In this document: positions 27,639 through 36,574 of the stretch, piece by piece
Position numbering within the stretch: position 1 is the stretch's first letter
Layout: each line of letters opens with the position of its first letter
Source: Methylosinus sp. LW4
GTDB taxonomy: Bacteria; Pseudomonadota; Alphaproteobacteria; Rhizobiales; Beijerinckiaceae
Assembly: GCF_000379125.1 (NCBI RefSeq)
Contig: NZ_KB900626.1
Location: 1,707,748-1,771,747 of the forward strand
Length of the DNA stretch: 64,000 nucleotides
Direction: 5' to 3'
Translations under genes and position numbers: made by a program
Notes under the pieces: model-generated
Seen by the model: the letters and a program-made list of their open reading frames with translations, nothing else
Databases searched by the model: none
What the model was told of the DNA's origin: nothing

Positions 27639-28811
27639 ATGGCTGTCGACAATTCGACGATCGAGCGCGCGATCGAGCTGACCGGACGGCTCGTCGCTTT
27701 CGACACGGAGAGCTCCAAATCCAATCTGGCGCTCATCGATTTCGTCGAATCCTATTTGCGCGCGCAGGAGGTGCCCTGCATTCGCGCGCCCAACGCCACC
27801 GGCGACAAGGCGGCGATTTTCGCGACGATCGGCCCGCCGATCGAGGGGGGCGTCGTGCTTTCGGGCCATACGGATGTGGTGCCGGTCACGGGCCAGAGCT
27901 GGACCGCCGATCCCTTCACCCTGCGTCGCGAGGGCGACCGGCTGCTCGGCCGCGGCGCCGTCGACATGAAGGGCTTCGGCGCGGTCTGCCTCGCCATGAT
28001 TCCCGAGTTCAAGGCGGCGGGGCTCAGGCGGCCGATCCATATCTTCCTCAGCTATGACGAGGAGACGACCTGCCTCGGCCCGCTCGATCTCCTGGGGCGC
28101 CTCGGCTACGACCTGCCGCGGCCTGCGGTCGCCGTCATCGGCGAGCCGACCTCCATGCAGGTGGCGGACGCGCATAAGAGCGTGACGACCTTCGTCACCC
28201 GGGTCCGCGGCTATGAGATTCATTCCGCCAATCTGCATCGCGGCGTCAGCGCCGTGCATGTCGCTCTGCTGCTCGGCGCCGAGCTGCTGCGAATCGGCGA
28301 GGAGCTGGTCGCAGCGGGCGACCCGACAGGGCGCTTCGACCCGCCCTACTCCACTCTGCATATCGGCGCGATAGAGGGCGGCACGGCGCGCAACATCGTC
28401 GCCAAGGACTGCGTCTTCCATTGGGAGGTGCGCGGCGTGCCGGGAACCGACGCCGCCCGAATCGTCGAGGAGAAGCTCTCCGCCTATTCGGCCGAGCTGA
28501 CGCAGAAATTTTTCGCGCCCTTCCCCGGAACGGGCATAGAGACGCGAATGGAGGTGGCGGTTCCGGGCCTCGCGCCGCAGCCGGGGTCGCCGGCGGAGAC
28601 TCTTGCGCTCCGGCTCGCGCGCGCCAATCGCACCATCGCCGTGCCTTACGCATCCGAGGCCGGGCACTTCCAGCAGACCGGCATTCCCAGCGTCATTTGC
28701 GGCCCTGGCCGCATAGACGAGGCGCATCAGCCGGACGAATATATCGAAATCGGCGAGCTCGCGGCCTGCGTCGATTTCATGCGCGGCCTCGCCCGCGAGC
28801 TCGGCGCCTGA
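27639..28811 (+). CDS. argE: acetylornithine deacetylase
   Basis: This M20-family zinc enzyme (390 residues) removes acetate from N-acetylornithine in arginine synthesis. Metal-binding and catalytic parts are visible: SGHTDVVPVTGQSW, the GAVDMKGFGAVCL stretch, the Glu pair in SYDEETTCLGP, and VIGEPTSMQV. The C-terminal metal His lies in ASEAGHFQQTGIPSVICGPG. ATG 27639 follows apaG. ArgE-type rather than DapE is supported by length and the CLGPLDLL region. Confidence 0.9.
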   Translation: MAVDNSTIERAIELTGRLVAFDTESSKSNLALIDFVESYLRAQEVPCIRAPNATGDKAAIFATIGPPIEGGVVLSGHTDVVPVTGQSWTADPFTLRREGDRLLGRGAVDMKGFGAVCLAMIPEFKAAGLRRPIHIFLSYDEETTCLGPLDLLGRLGYDLPRPAVAVIGEPTSMQVADAHKSVTTFVTRVRGYEIHSANLHRGVSAVHVALLLGAELLRIGEELVAAGDPTGRFDPPYSTLHIGAIEGGTARNIVAKDCVFHWEVRGVPGTDAARIVEEKLSAYSAELTQKFFAPFPGTGIETRMEVAVPGLAPQPGSPAETLALRLARANRTIAVPYASEAGHFQQTGIPSVICGPGRIDEAHQPDEYIEIGELAACVDFMRGLARELGA

Positions 28812-28825
28812 GAGAGGCGCCGAGC
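28799..28825. terminator. convergent hairpin after argE
   Basis: An 11-bp stem (28799-28809 with 28815-28825) with loop GAGAG overlaps the argE stop. The convergent gene ends at 28840. No T-run follows on either strand, so termination efficiency is uncertain. Confidence 0.45.
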
Positions 28826-28839
28826 GGAACCAGAGGCTT

Positions 28840-29172
28840 TCAGTAGCAGGCCCAGACCCAATAGCCGACCCAGCGCCAGCACGGGCCGACGCCATAGCCA
28901 TACCAGCGCCCATGCCAGAAACGGCCACGGCCGCCATAGCCATAGGCGGGTCCTCCGCGCCAGCCGGGGCCGCCATGCCAACCACGACCACCGCCGTGCC
29001 AACCACCGCCACCGTGCCAGCCGCCGCCACCGTGCCAACCACCGCCACCGCCATGCCAGCCGCCGCCATGGCCGCCGCCGCCGTGGCCGCCGCCGTGATG
29101 CTGAGCAAAGGCTTCCGACGGCAGCGCGAGCGCGGCGCCCAGCGCGACGACGAGCGATAATTTCTTGAACAT
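28840..29172 (-). CDS. secreted Gly/His/Trp-rich repeat protein
   Basis: The product (110 residues) has a clear signal peptide (LSLVVALGAALALPSEAFA-Q). A mature part follows, built of GGGHGGG and GGGWHGG units, then a Trp/Tyr-rich end (FWHGRWYGYGVGPCWRW, ending ACY). ATG 29172 has GAGGAG upstream. Glycine-rich secreted proteins of this kind occur widely in Hyphomicrobiales; function is unknown. The dense His could bind metals, which is inference. It converges on argE. Confidence 0.75.
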   Translation of the reverse strand: MFKKLSLVVALGAALALPSEAFAQHHGGGHGGGGHGGGWHGGGGGWHGGGGWHGGGGWHGGGRGWHGGPGWRGGPAYGYGGRGRFWHGRWYGYGVGPCWRWVGYWVWACY

Positions 29173-29430
29173 CGGAATTCTCCTCACTTCGCTGCGAAGC
29201 GCGCGGAGCCCCTCCGCCCCGATGCTTCCCAGAGGCGACATACTCCCCCGCCGAGGCCTCCGACTGTGAGTTGTCGCACAGACCTCGCCGAATTCCTATC
29301 GGCGAAGGCGCCGCAGCGCAGCGCACGGGCCGCCATTGATTTCGGGATAGGGCCGGCTATAGTCCGCGCCCGTTGCAAGGCGGCTTCCTGCCGGCACGAA
29401 GGCGCGCGCGCCGCTTCTAAGAGATCGAAC

Positions 29431-29913
29431 ATGAAATTGATCCAGACCGCCCAAGCTCAGACGGCCCCTGCTCAGACCGACGCTCCCGCGGCTCCTCCCG
29501 CTCCGCCGGCCCCGGCCGCTCCCCCTGTTCCGGCGGCTCCCTCGGCTCCGCCCGTCCCGCCCAGCACGGCAGTGCAGACGGCGCCGGATGTCGGCGCGCC
29601 TCCGGCGGCTCCGGCTCCCGACATGATCACGCAGCTCGTGCCGCTGCTGCTCGTCACCATGATCGTCTATTTCATCGTGCTGCGCCCGCAGGCGCGCCGC
29701 ACGAAGGAGCAGAAGGACTCGCTCAAGAATGTGCGGCGCGGCGACACGGTCGTCACCGCCGGCGGGCTGATCGGCAAGGTCACCAAGACCATCGACGACG
29801 CCGAGGTCGAGGTCGAGATCGCGCAGAACATTCGCGTGCGCGTGCTGCGCTCGGCCATCGCCGAGGTGCGCGCCAAGGGCGAGCCGGTGAAGGATCAGGC
29901 GGCCTCGCGCTAG
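29431..29913 (+). CDS. yajC: preprotein translocase subunit YajC, with Ala/Pro-rich N-terminal extension
   Basis: YajC (160 residues) associates with SecDF at the translocon. The core is recognisable: a membrane helix (LVPLLLVTMIVYFIVLRP) with QARRTKEQKDSLKNVRRGD, VVTAGGLIGKV and a C-terminal beta domain. Ahead of the helix is an unusual ~60-residue extension made almost wholly of Ala, Pro, Gln, Thr and Val. ATG 29431 lies just after GAGATCGAAC. It is first of yajC-secD-secF. Confidence 0.92.
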   Translation: MKLIQTAQAQTAPAQTDAPAAPPAPPAPAAPPVPAAPSAPPVPPSTAVQTAPDVGAPPAAPAPDMITQLVPLLLVTMIVYFIVLRPQARRTKEQKDSLKNVRRGDTVVTAGGLIGKVTKTIDDAEVEVEIAQNIRVRVLRSAIAEVRAKGEPVKDQAASR

Positions 29914-30004
29914 CCTTCGCTCAGAACGCGACGTCTCCCATCCCGGCCGCCACGCCCGGCGCCGGGACCTTTCTTTTAGGACCGCCTCACAGGACCGACG
30001 ATCC

Positions 30005-31594
30005 ATGCTGCGCTTCGCCACCTGGAAGATCATCGCCATTCTGGCGCTGACGCTCGCCGCCGTTCTCGTCGTCGTCCCCAGCATGCTCGCGCCGGCGAGC
30101 GTCAAGGCGCTCGAAAACGTCCTGCCCTCCTGGGCGCAGCCGCGCACCATCGTGCTCGGCCTCGATCTGCAGGGCGGCTCCTATGTGATGCTCGAGGTCG
30201 ACAAAGCCTCGGTGCTGCACACGCAAGTGACCAATCTGCGCGACGACGTCCGCCGCATCCTGCGCGAGGAGAAGATCGCCATCACCGGCGGCATAGGCGC
30301 GCAGGCGCGCGGCGTGCAGCTGCGCATACCGGAGGCCGCCGACCGCGCCAAGGTGCTGCCGAAGTTCCGCAATCTGGCGCAGGGCTTCGGCGCGAAGATC
30401 GGCGGCGCGCCGCCCCTCGAAGTGCGCGATTCGGGCGACGGCCTGGTGCAGATCGTCGTCACCGACTCCGGCGTGACCGACAAGGTCCGCCACGCCGTCG
30501 ATCAGTCGATCGAGGTCATCCGCCGCCGCGTCGACGCGCTCGGCACGCGCGAGGCCAGCATTCAGCGCGAGGGCGACGACCGCATCATCGTTCAGGTCCC
30601 CGGCCTGCAGGACCCGGAGCAGCTGAAGACCATCCTCGGCCAGACCGCCAAGCTGGAATTCCGCCTCGTCGCCGAGCCGGGCCAGAGCCCGGCCGAGCTC
30701 GAGGAACTCGATCAGGCCGATCAATCCGGCAAGATCGCCATCGAGAAGCAGGTCATGGTGCAGGGCGAGGATCTGACCGACGCCCAGCCCGGCTTCGACC
30801 AGCAGCGCGGCGGCGAGCCGGTGGTGAATTTCCGCTTCAATATTCGCGGCGCGCAGAAATTCGGCGAGGTCACATCCAAGAATGTCGGCCGGCTCTTCGC
30901 CATCGTGCTCGACAATAAGGTGATCTCGGCGCCGCGCATCCTGCAGCCGATCACCGGCGGCTCCGGCCAGATCTCCGGCCATTTCACCGTCGAGCAGGCC
31001 AACAACCTCTCGATCCTGCTGCGTGCCGGCGCCCTGCCCGCCAAGCTCGACATCATCGAGGAGCGCACGGTCGGCCCCGGCCTCGGCCAGGATTCGATCG
31101 ACGCCGGCAAGCGTGCGGCCTATGTCGGCGCCGGCCTCGTCGTCGTCTATATGCTCATCACCTATGGCGTGTTCGGAATCTTCGCCAATCTGGCGCTCTT
31201 CGTCCATATCGCCTTCATCTTCGCCGGCCTCGTGCTGCTCGGCTCGACGTTGACATTGCCGGGCATCGCCGGAATCGTGCTGACGATCGGCATGGCGGTC
31301 GACTCCAACGTGCTGATCTATGAGCGTATTCGCGAGGAGCAGCATGGCGGGCGCTCGATCCTCGCCTCGCTGGACGCGGGCTTCAACCGCGCCTTCGCGA
31401 CCATCGTCGACTCCAATGTGACGATGTTCGTCGCCGCGGCGATCCTCTACTTCCTCGGCTCCGGCCCCGTGCGCGGCTTCGCCGTGTCGCTCGCGCTCGG
31501 CATTCTGACGACTATCGTCACCGCCGTCACCATGACGCGGATGATGATCGCGATCTGGTATCATTACGCGCGCCCGACGCGCCTGCCGATCTGA
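30005..31594 (+). CDS. secD: protein translocase subunit SecD
   Basis: SecD (529 residues) uses the proton gradient to drive late steps of protein export. It has an N-terminal membrane helix, DLQGGSYVMLEVD, a periplasmic P1 region containing RRRVDALGTREASIQREGDD, and five C-terminal helices starting near GPGLGQDSIDAGK. The RND-type motif GMAVDSNVLIYERIREE is present. It follows yajC by 91 nt; that gap holds a short G/C hairpin (29955-29966) before a T-rich run. Confidence 0.96.
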   Translation: MLRFATWKIIAILALTLAAVLVVVPSMLAPASVKALENVLPSWAQPRTIVLGLDLQGGSYVMLEVDKASVLHTQVTNLRDDVRRILREEKIAITGGIGAQARGVQLRIPEAADRAKVLPKFRNLAQGFGAKIGGAPPLEVRDSGDGLVQIVVTDSGVTDKVRHAVDQSIEVIRRRVDALGTREASIQREGDDRIIVQVPGLQDPEQLKTILGQTAKLEFRLVAEPGQSPAELEELDQADQSGKIAIEKQVMVQGEDLTDAQPGFDQQRGGEPVVNFRFNIRGAQKFGEVTSKNVGRLFAIVLDNKVISAPRILQPITGGSGQISGHFTVEQANNLSILLRAGALPAKLDIIEERTVGPGLGQDSIDAGKRAAYVGAGLVVVYMLITYGVFGIFANLALFVHIAFIFAGLVLLGSTLTLPGIAGIVLTIGMAVDSNVLIYERIREEQHGGRSILASLDAGFNRAFATIVDSNVTMFVAAAILYFLGSGPVRGFAVSLALGILTTIVTAVTMTRMMIAIWYHYARPTRLPI

Positions 31595-31605
31595 GGGTGA
31601 AACAG

Positions 31606-32586
31606 ATGAAGCTGCTGCGTCTCGCCCCGGAGAACACCAAGTTCCCCTTCATGCGGTTCCGCCGCGTGAGCTACCCGTTTTCGGCCGTGCTCTCGATCTG
31701 CTCTATTCTGCTGTTCATCTTCAGCGGCATGAATTTCGGCATCGATTTCGCCGGCGGCACGGTCATAGAGCTGCGCGCCAAGACCGGCCAAGCCGAGATC
31801 GCCACTCTGCGCACGACGATCGAGAAGCTCGAGCTCGGCGATGTCGAGGTGCAGGCCTTCGGCAATCAATCCGATGCGACGGTCCGCTTCGGCCCTCAGA
31901 AGGGCGGCGATTCCGCCCAGCAGGCGGCGGTGGAGAAGGTCCGCGGCTCGGTCGGCTCCGACTATGAGCTGCGCCGCGTCGAGGTCGTCGGCCCGCGCGT
32001 CTCCGGCGAGCTGGTGCAATCGGGAACGCTCGGCGTCGTGCTGTCGATCGTCGCCGTGCTCACTTATTTGTGGTTCCGCTTCGAATGGCAGTTCGCCGTC
32101 GGCGCGGTGATCGCGACCATGCACGATCTCCTGCTCACCGTCGGCTTCTTCTCGCTCACCCATCTCGAATTCAACACGACGTCGATCGCGGCGATCCTGA
32201 CCATCGTCGGCTACTCGCTGAACGAGACCGTCGTCGTGCTCGACCGAATTCGCGAGATGATGCGCAAATACAAGAAGATGCCGACAGATCAGATGATCGA
32301 TCTCTCCATCAACGCGGTGCTGCCGCGCACGATCATGACGGCGACGACGGTGTTTCTGGCGCTCCTCTCGCTGGCGATCTTCGGCGGCCATGTGATCCGC
32401 TCCTTCTCGCTCGCGATGATCTGGGGCATTTTCGTCGCCACTTATTCGTCGGTCTTCATCTGCTCGCCCATGCTGATCTATCTCGGCCTGCGCAATGAGG
32501 ATGTCGGCCCGGCGCCCGAGGCCGCCGCCGCGCCGGGCAAGGGCGCCGCCAAGGCGACGACGCGCGCCAAGCCCAAAGCGGCCTGA
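31606..32586 (+). CDS. secF: protein translocase subunit SecF
   Basis: SecF (326 residues) pairs with SecD. It has an N-terminal helix, NFGIDFAGGTVIELR, then five helices with LTIVGYSLNETVVVLDRIRE and PRTIMTATTVFLALL, all conserved. The C terminus is a Pro/Ala/Lys tail. ATG 31606 is better spaced to the GAGGG site than the GTG at 31597. Its stop overlaps the next gene by one base. Confidence 0.95.
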   Translation: MKLLRLAPENTKFPFMRFRRVSYPFSAVLSICSILLFIFSGMNFGIDFAGGTVIELRAKTGQAEIATLRTTIEKLELGDVEVQAFGNQSDATVRFGPQKGGDSAQQAAVEKVRGSVGSDYELRRVEVVGPRVSGELVQSGTLGVVLSIVAVLTYLWFRFEWQFAVGAVIATMHDLLLTVGFFSLTHLEFNTTSIAAILTIVGYSLNETVVVLDRIREMMRKYKKMPTDQMIDLSINAVLPRTIMTATTVFLALLSLAIFGGHVIRSFSLAMIWGIFVATYSSVFICSPMLIYLGLRNEDVGPAPEAAAAPGKGAAKATTRAKPKAA

Positions 32587-32966
32587 TGGCCGAGCAGGGT
32601 CGAGGCTTCGTTCCGGGCCGCCACAGGATCGAGTCCTATGGCGGCGGCGGCTTTCGCTTCGCGGAAATGTCGCATCGCGGCTCGCTGCTCGCCCTGCCCT
32701 CCGGGATTCATGCGCTGGAGCCGGTCGCCGCGGCGGAGATCGACGAGGCCACGCTCGCGCCGCTCTTCGACGAGAGCGCCGGCGCGGTCGAGCTGCTGAT
32801 CTTCGGCTCCGGCGCGAATTTGCGCCCGCCCTCGCCCGCCCTGCGCGCGCGGCTGAAGCAGGCGGGAATCATGGTCGAGGCCATGGCCACCGGCGCCGCC
32901 GTGCGAACCTATAATATGCTGCTCGACGAGGACCGCCGCGTCGCCGCTGTGCTGATCGTGGTGTGA
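32586..32966 (+). CDS. Mth938-like domain protein (DUF498/NDUFAF3-like)
   Basis: The product (126 residues) contains the family pattern GGGFRFAEMSHRGSLLALPSG, then LLIFGSGANLRPPSPALR and the C-terminal AAVRTYNMLLDEDRRVAAVLI. The mitochondrial relative NDUFAF3 is a complex I assembly factor; the bacterial role is undefined. It overlaps secF and the next gene (GTGA). The downstream neighbour is a homologue of another complex I assembly factor, NDUFAF6, and this pairing is suggestive. Confidence 0.85.
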   Translation: MAEQGRGFVPGRHRIESYGGGGFRFAEMSHRGSLLALPSGIHALEPVAAAEIDEATLAPLFDESAGAVELLIFGSGANLRPPSPALRARLKQAGIMVEAMATGAAVRTYNMLLDEDRRVAAVLIVV

Positions 32967-33862
32967 GCCGAGGTTTTTCGCCCATGGACGAGGCCGCGAC
33001 GACCGCGCGCGAGACCGAGCTCGCCGACCATTACCGCCATTGCGAGGCGGCGCTGCGCGAGCAGGATCTCGATCTCTGGCTCGCCTGCCTGTTCGCGCCG
33101 GCGCAGGCGCGGCCGCATCTCCATGCGATCGGCGCTTTCTGCGCAGAGATTTCCAGCGTGCGGGCGCGCGTCTCGCAGCCGATTCTCGGCGAGATGCGGC
33201 TGCGCTGGTGGTACGATTTGCTGGAGGCGCCGGCCGATAGCGAGGGCGCCCACGCCCATCCGATCGCCGACGCTCTTCTCGACACGCTCGAGCGCTGCGC
33301 TATCCCGCGGGAGGAGGTCGTCGAGCTGCTCGAGGCCCATAGCTTCGATCTCTATGACGAGCAGATGGAGAGTCTCGCGGCGCTGGAGACCTATTGCGAC
33401 CGCGTGTTCGGCGCGCCTCTGCGCTGGCGCGCGCGCGTCATCGACGCCGAGGACGCCGCACGGCAGGAGGAGGCGCTTCGCCTCGCCGGGCGCGCCTTTG
33501 GCCTCACGGCGATTCTGCGCGCCCTGCCCCGCCATTTGGCGCAAGGGCAGCGATTCTTGCCCCTCGATCTTCTCGCGCGCTGCCGCGCCGAGAGCGATTT
33601 CGTCGAGGCGAAGCTCACGCCCGCGCTCGCCGCCGCTCTGGCGGAGCTGCGCGGCTCGGCGCGCGATTATTTCGAAAAGGCGCGCAAAGCCGTGCGCGGC
33701 GATGGCGCGGCGCGCGCGGCTCTGCTGCCCGCAGCATTGATTCCACTCTATCTCGGCGCGATGGAGCGCAAAGGCTTCGATCCTCTCCATATGATCGCCG
33801 AGCCGCCGCAATGGCGGCGGCAGTGGCGGCTGTGGCGCGCAGCAAGGGGGCGCGGCATATAG
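32963..33862 (+). CDS. squalene/phytoene synthase family protein (NDUFAF6-like)
   Basis: The protein (299 residues from GTG 32963, or 292 from ATG 32984) has the all-helical fold signatures RLRWWYDLLEA and ALETYCDRVFGAPLRW. The first Asp-rich substrate motif of true phytoene or squalene synthases (DxxxD) is not visible; the region reads HAIGAFCAEISSVRARVS. This matches the non-catalytic clade that includes the complex I assembly factor NDUFAF6. No carotenoid or hopanoid genes are adjacent. Confidence 0.8.
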   Translation: MSRGFSPMDEAATTARETELADHYRHCEAALREQDLDLWLACLFAPAQARPHLHAIGAFCAEISSVRARVSQPILGEMRLRWWYDLLEAPADSEGAHAHPIADALLDTLERCAIPREEVVELLEAHSFDLYDEQMESLAALETYCDRVFGAPLRWRARVIDAEDAARQEEALRLAGRAFGLTAILRALPRHLAQGQRFLPLDLLARCRAESDFVEAKLTPALAAALAELRGSARDYFEKARKAVRGDGAARAALLPAALIPLYLGAMERKGFDPLHMIAEPPQWRRQWRLWRAARGRGI

Positions 33863-33959
33863 TCCTGCGGAAAATCGCTGCGGAGCACAGGCGAAACGCG
33901 CTACAAATCGCAGAGCCGCGCGTCTCGCGCTGCTGCAATTTTCGAGACAACGCCGCCTC

Positions 33960-35339
33960 ATGACCAATACAGCCGACGCCGATTTCGGCCATCAGGCCCG
34001 CCAGCTTCGCGTCGACACGCTCATCATCCTGCGCTGGCTGGCGATCGCCGGCCAGACCTTCGCGACGCTCGTCACCTTCTTCTATTTTCAGTTCGATTTC
34101 CCGATCGGGCTGAGCTTCATCGCCATCGCGACCTCGGCCTGCCTCAACGCCGCGCTGCGCCTGGCGACAACGCGCACCTTCCGCCTCGACGATGGCGAGG
34201 CGGCGCTGCTCTTGTCCTATGACATATTGCAGCTCTCGGCCCTGCTCTATCTCACCGGCGGCGTCGCCAATCCTTTCGCCATGCTGTTTCTGGCGCCGGT
34301 CATGATCTCGGCGGTGTCGCTGCCGCGCAAGCTGACCATTCTGCTCGGCGTGCTGATGATCGCCGCGGCGACGATACTGACCGTCGAGTTTCAGCCTTTG
34401 CCCTGGTACGAGGGCGTCGAGCTGCATTTCCCGCTGCTCTATCGCACCGGCGTGTGGACGGCGCTGGTGCTGAGCGCGGCCTTCGTCGGTCTCTACGCGG
34501 CGCGCGTTTCCGACGAGGCGCGGCAATTGTCGACGGCGCTGGCGGCGACGGAGCTGGTGCTGGAGCGCGAGCAGCATCTCTCGCAGCTGGACGGCCTCGC
34601 GGCCGCCGCCGCGCATGAGCTCGGCACGCCGCTCGCGACCATCGCCGTGGTGACGAAGGAATTGCAGAAATCCGCGCTCGCGACGGCGCCGGCGCTCGCC
34701 GACGATCTCGCCCTGCTCGCCCAGGAGGCGCGGCGCTGCCGGGACATTCTGCGCAAGCTCGTCTCGCTCGGCCAGGCGGACACGGGCGGCCTGCTCGACA
34801 TGCAGACGCTGGAGACCATGCTCGAGGAGGTGATCGAGCCGCACCGCGCCTTCGGCGTGGACGTAGAGCTGACGCGGCGCGGCCCGCCCCCGGAGCCGAG
34901 CTTCTCGCGCAATCCCGGCATCGTCTACGGGCTCGGCAATCTCGTCGAGAACGCCGTGGATTTCGCGCATTCGCGCGTGCGCATAGAGGCCTTGTGGTCC
35001 AAGGAGCTCGTCGTCCTCGTCATTGAGGATGACGGCCCCGGCTTCTCGCAGGGGATTCTCAATCGCCTCGGCGACCCTTATGTCAGCGGACGCCCGACCG
35101 ACCGGCGCACCAAGAACGAGCCGGGCTCCGGCCTCGGCCTCGGCCTCTTCATCGCCAAGACGCTGCTCGAGCGCTCCGGCGCGACCGTGACGACCGCCAA
35201 TGTGCAGGCCCCGCAGACAGGCGCCAAGGTGACGATCTCCTGGCCGCGCGCGGCGCTGGAGCGCTCCAGCGGCAATGGCGAGGCAGTCGGGCACGAGCGT
35301 GGCTCAGACCAACAAACGCCTTCGTCCGACGCGGCGTGA
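33960..35339 (+). CDS. regB: redox sensor histidine kinase RegB/ActS/PrrB family
   Basis: This membrane kinase (459 residues) has about six helices in the first 180 residues. The fully conserved quinone-sensing heptad GGVANPF is at 100-106, the phosphoacceptor H219 is in HELGTPL, and the redox-active Cys is C260 in RRCRDIL. An intact ATPase domain follows (NLVENAVDFA, EDDGPGF, GSGLGLGLFIAKTLLERSGA). It probably senses quinone and redox state and phosphorylates the adjacent regulator, controlling respiration, hydrogenase and carbon or nitrogen fixation genes. Confidence 0.93.
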   Translation: MTNTADADFGHQARQLRVDTLIILRWLAIAGQTFATLVTFFYFQFDFPIGLSFIAIATSACLNAALRLATTRTFRLDDGEAALLLSYDILQLSALLYLTGGVANPFAMLFLAPVMISAVSLPRKLTILLGVLMIAAATILTVEFQPLPWYEGVELHFPLLYRTGVWTALVLSAAFVGLYAARVSDEARQLSTALAATELVLEREQHLSQLDGLAAAAAHELGTPLATIAVVTKELQKSALATAPALADDLALLAQEARRCRDILRKLVSLGQADTGGLLDMQTLETMLEEVIEPHRAFGVDVELTRRGPPPEPSFSRNPGIVYGLGNLVENAVDFAHSRVRIEALWSKELVVLVIEDDGPGFSQGILNRLGDPYVSGRPTDRRTKNEPGSGLGLGLFIAKTLLERSGATVTTANVQAPQTGAKVTISWPRAALERSSGNGEAVGHERGSDQQTPSSDAA

Positions 35340-35376
35340 TGCTATATTGAACAATCCCAAACCAGGACGACGACGC

Positions 35377-35976
35377 ATGATCGACGACGCTGGCGCAGCC
35401 GAACACACCGATTTCGATGCGGCCGTGGAGGCCGCGCTCGGGGAGCTCCCGCAGGAGCGCTCGCTGCTGATCGTGGAGGACGACAAGCCCTTCCTCGGCC
35501 GGCTCACGCGCGCCATGGAGGCGCGCGGCTTTCTCGTCACGGCGGTGGAGAGCGTCGCCGACGGCCTCGCCGCCGTCGAAGCCGCCGCGCCGGCCTTCGC
35601 CATCATCGACATGCGGCTCGGCGACGGCAATGGCATAGACGTCATCTCCTCGCTCAAGGTGAAGCGGCCGGACGCGCGCGGCATCATCCTCACCGGCTAT
35701 GGCAATATCGCCACGGCGGTGACGGCGGTGAAGCTCGGCGCCTTCGACTATCTGGCCAAGCCCGCCGACGCCGATGAAATCTATCATGCGCTGATGGCGA
35801 CGAAGATCGACAAGCCCGACGCGGTCGACAATCCCATGTCGGCCGATCGCGTGCGTTGGGAGCATATTCAGCGCGTCTATGAGAGCTGCGACCGCAATGT
35901 GTCGGAGACGGCGCGCCGGCTCAACATGCATCGCCGCACGCTGCAGCGCATATTGGCCAAGCGTGCGCCGAGATGA
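35377..35976 (+). CDS. regA: response regulator RegA/ActR/PrrA family
   Basis: The regulator (199 residues) has a receiver domain with acidic EDD and phosphoacceptor D78 in IIDMRLGDG. A Fis-type helix-turn-helix lies at the C terminus (SETARRLNMHRRTLQRILAK), nearly invariant in this family. ATG 35377 follows AGGACGA, 37 nt after regB; the longer upstream frame overlaps regB. An N-terminal extension of about 20 residues makes it slightly longer than classic RegA. Confidence 0.94.
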   Translation: MIDDAGAAEHTDFDAAVEAALGELPQERSLLIVEDDKPFLGRLTRAMEARGFLVTAVESVADGLAAVEAAAPAFAIIDMRLGDGNGIDVISSLKVKRPDARGIILTGYGNIATAVTAVKLGAFDYLAKPADADEIYHALMATKIDKPDAVDNPMSADRVRWEHIQRVYESCDRNVSETARRLNMHRRTLQRILAKRAPR

Positions 35977-36006
35977 GCGCATCGCGATGACGCGCGGCGG
36001 CGCGGG

Positions 36007-36462
36007 TCAGAATTCGTCGCGATGCAGGGCGTAATGAAGCCGCTCCGCCGCCGCGCCGGCGAAGCGCAGCAGCATGGCCTTGCGGCTGGCCGGAGCGAGC
36101 TTATGGACCGGCGCCTCGCGCGTCAGCATGGCGCCATGCGCGTCGGCGACGATGAGGCCGACGTCCAAGGGAAAGGCCTCCTCGGAGAGATCGCAGGGAA
36201 TGGCGAAATAAAAACGATCGCAATGGAGGCGATAGTCCATCCATTTGCGATCGGCGCGGAAATCGGCGAGCGAGCTCTTCACCTCGACGATGCGCAGCGC
36301 TCCATCCGGCGCGAGAGCGACGAGATCGGCCCGCCGCCCGCCCGGCAGCGGCAGCTCCGCGAGCACCGAAAACCCAGCCGCCCGCAAATAGCGCCGCGCG
36401 CCGCGCGTCACGAGACGGGCGTTTTGCTCGCGCAGACTTTCCAGCGGAGAGGCAGGCTCCAT
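36007..36462 (-). CDS. mmcB: MmcB family DNA repair protein
   Basis: The product (151 residues) shows a restriction-endonuclease-like core: RADLVALAPDGALRIVEVKS has the D and E-V-K pattern, followed by DFRADRKWMDYRLHCDRFYFA. This matches MmcB (PF06319), the alphaproteobacterial protein induced by DNA damage alongside ImuABC. ATG 36462 is chosen because the homologous region starts there; the longer frame lacks support. It converges on regA with a 30-nt gap. Confidence 0.85.
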   Translation of the reverse strand: MEPASPLESLREQNARLVTRGARRYLRAAGFSVLAELPLPGGRRADLVALAPDGALRIVEVKSSLADFRADRKWMDYRLHCDRFYFAIPCDLSEEAFPLDVGLIVADAHGAMLTREAPVHKLAPASRKAMLLRFAGAAAERLHYALHRDEF

Positions 36463-36574
36463 CGCATAATCTCGGAATGGCGGGAGAGCGAGAGGATGGC
36501 CATTGTGCCCATGAGGCGACGCGCCGCGCAAGCGGCGAAGCAAATCGCCGGACGTTGAGGGAGAGCGAAGCAAA

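Noticed and set aside
28960..29100. Regular short repeats that could suggest a CRISPR or tandem DNA repeat
   Set aside because: The repeats are codon repeats of the Gly/His/Trp-rich protein, without equal-length unique spacers.
29955..29980. Terminator between yajC and secD
   Set aside because: A 6-bp self-complementary stem has no proper loop and only a broken T-run, and yajC-secD-secF are normally co-transcribed.
32963..33862. Carotenoid or hopanoid biosynthesis gene
   Set aside because: The first Asp-rich motif of active squalene/phytoene synthases is not visible and no pathway genes are adjacent.
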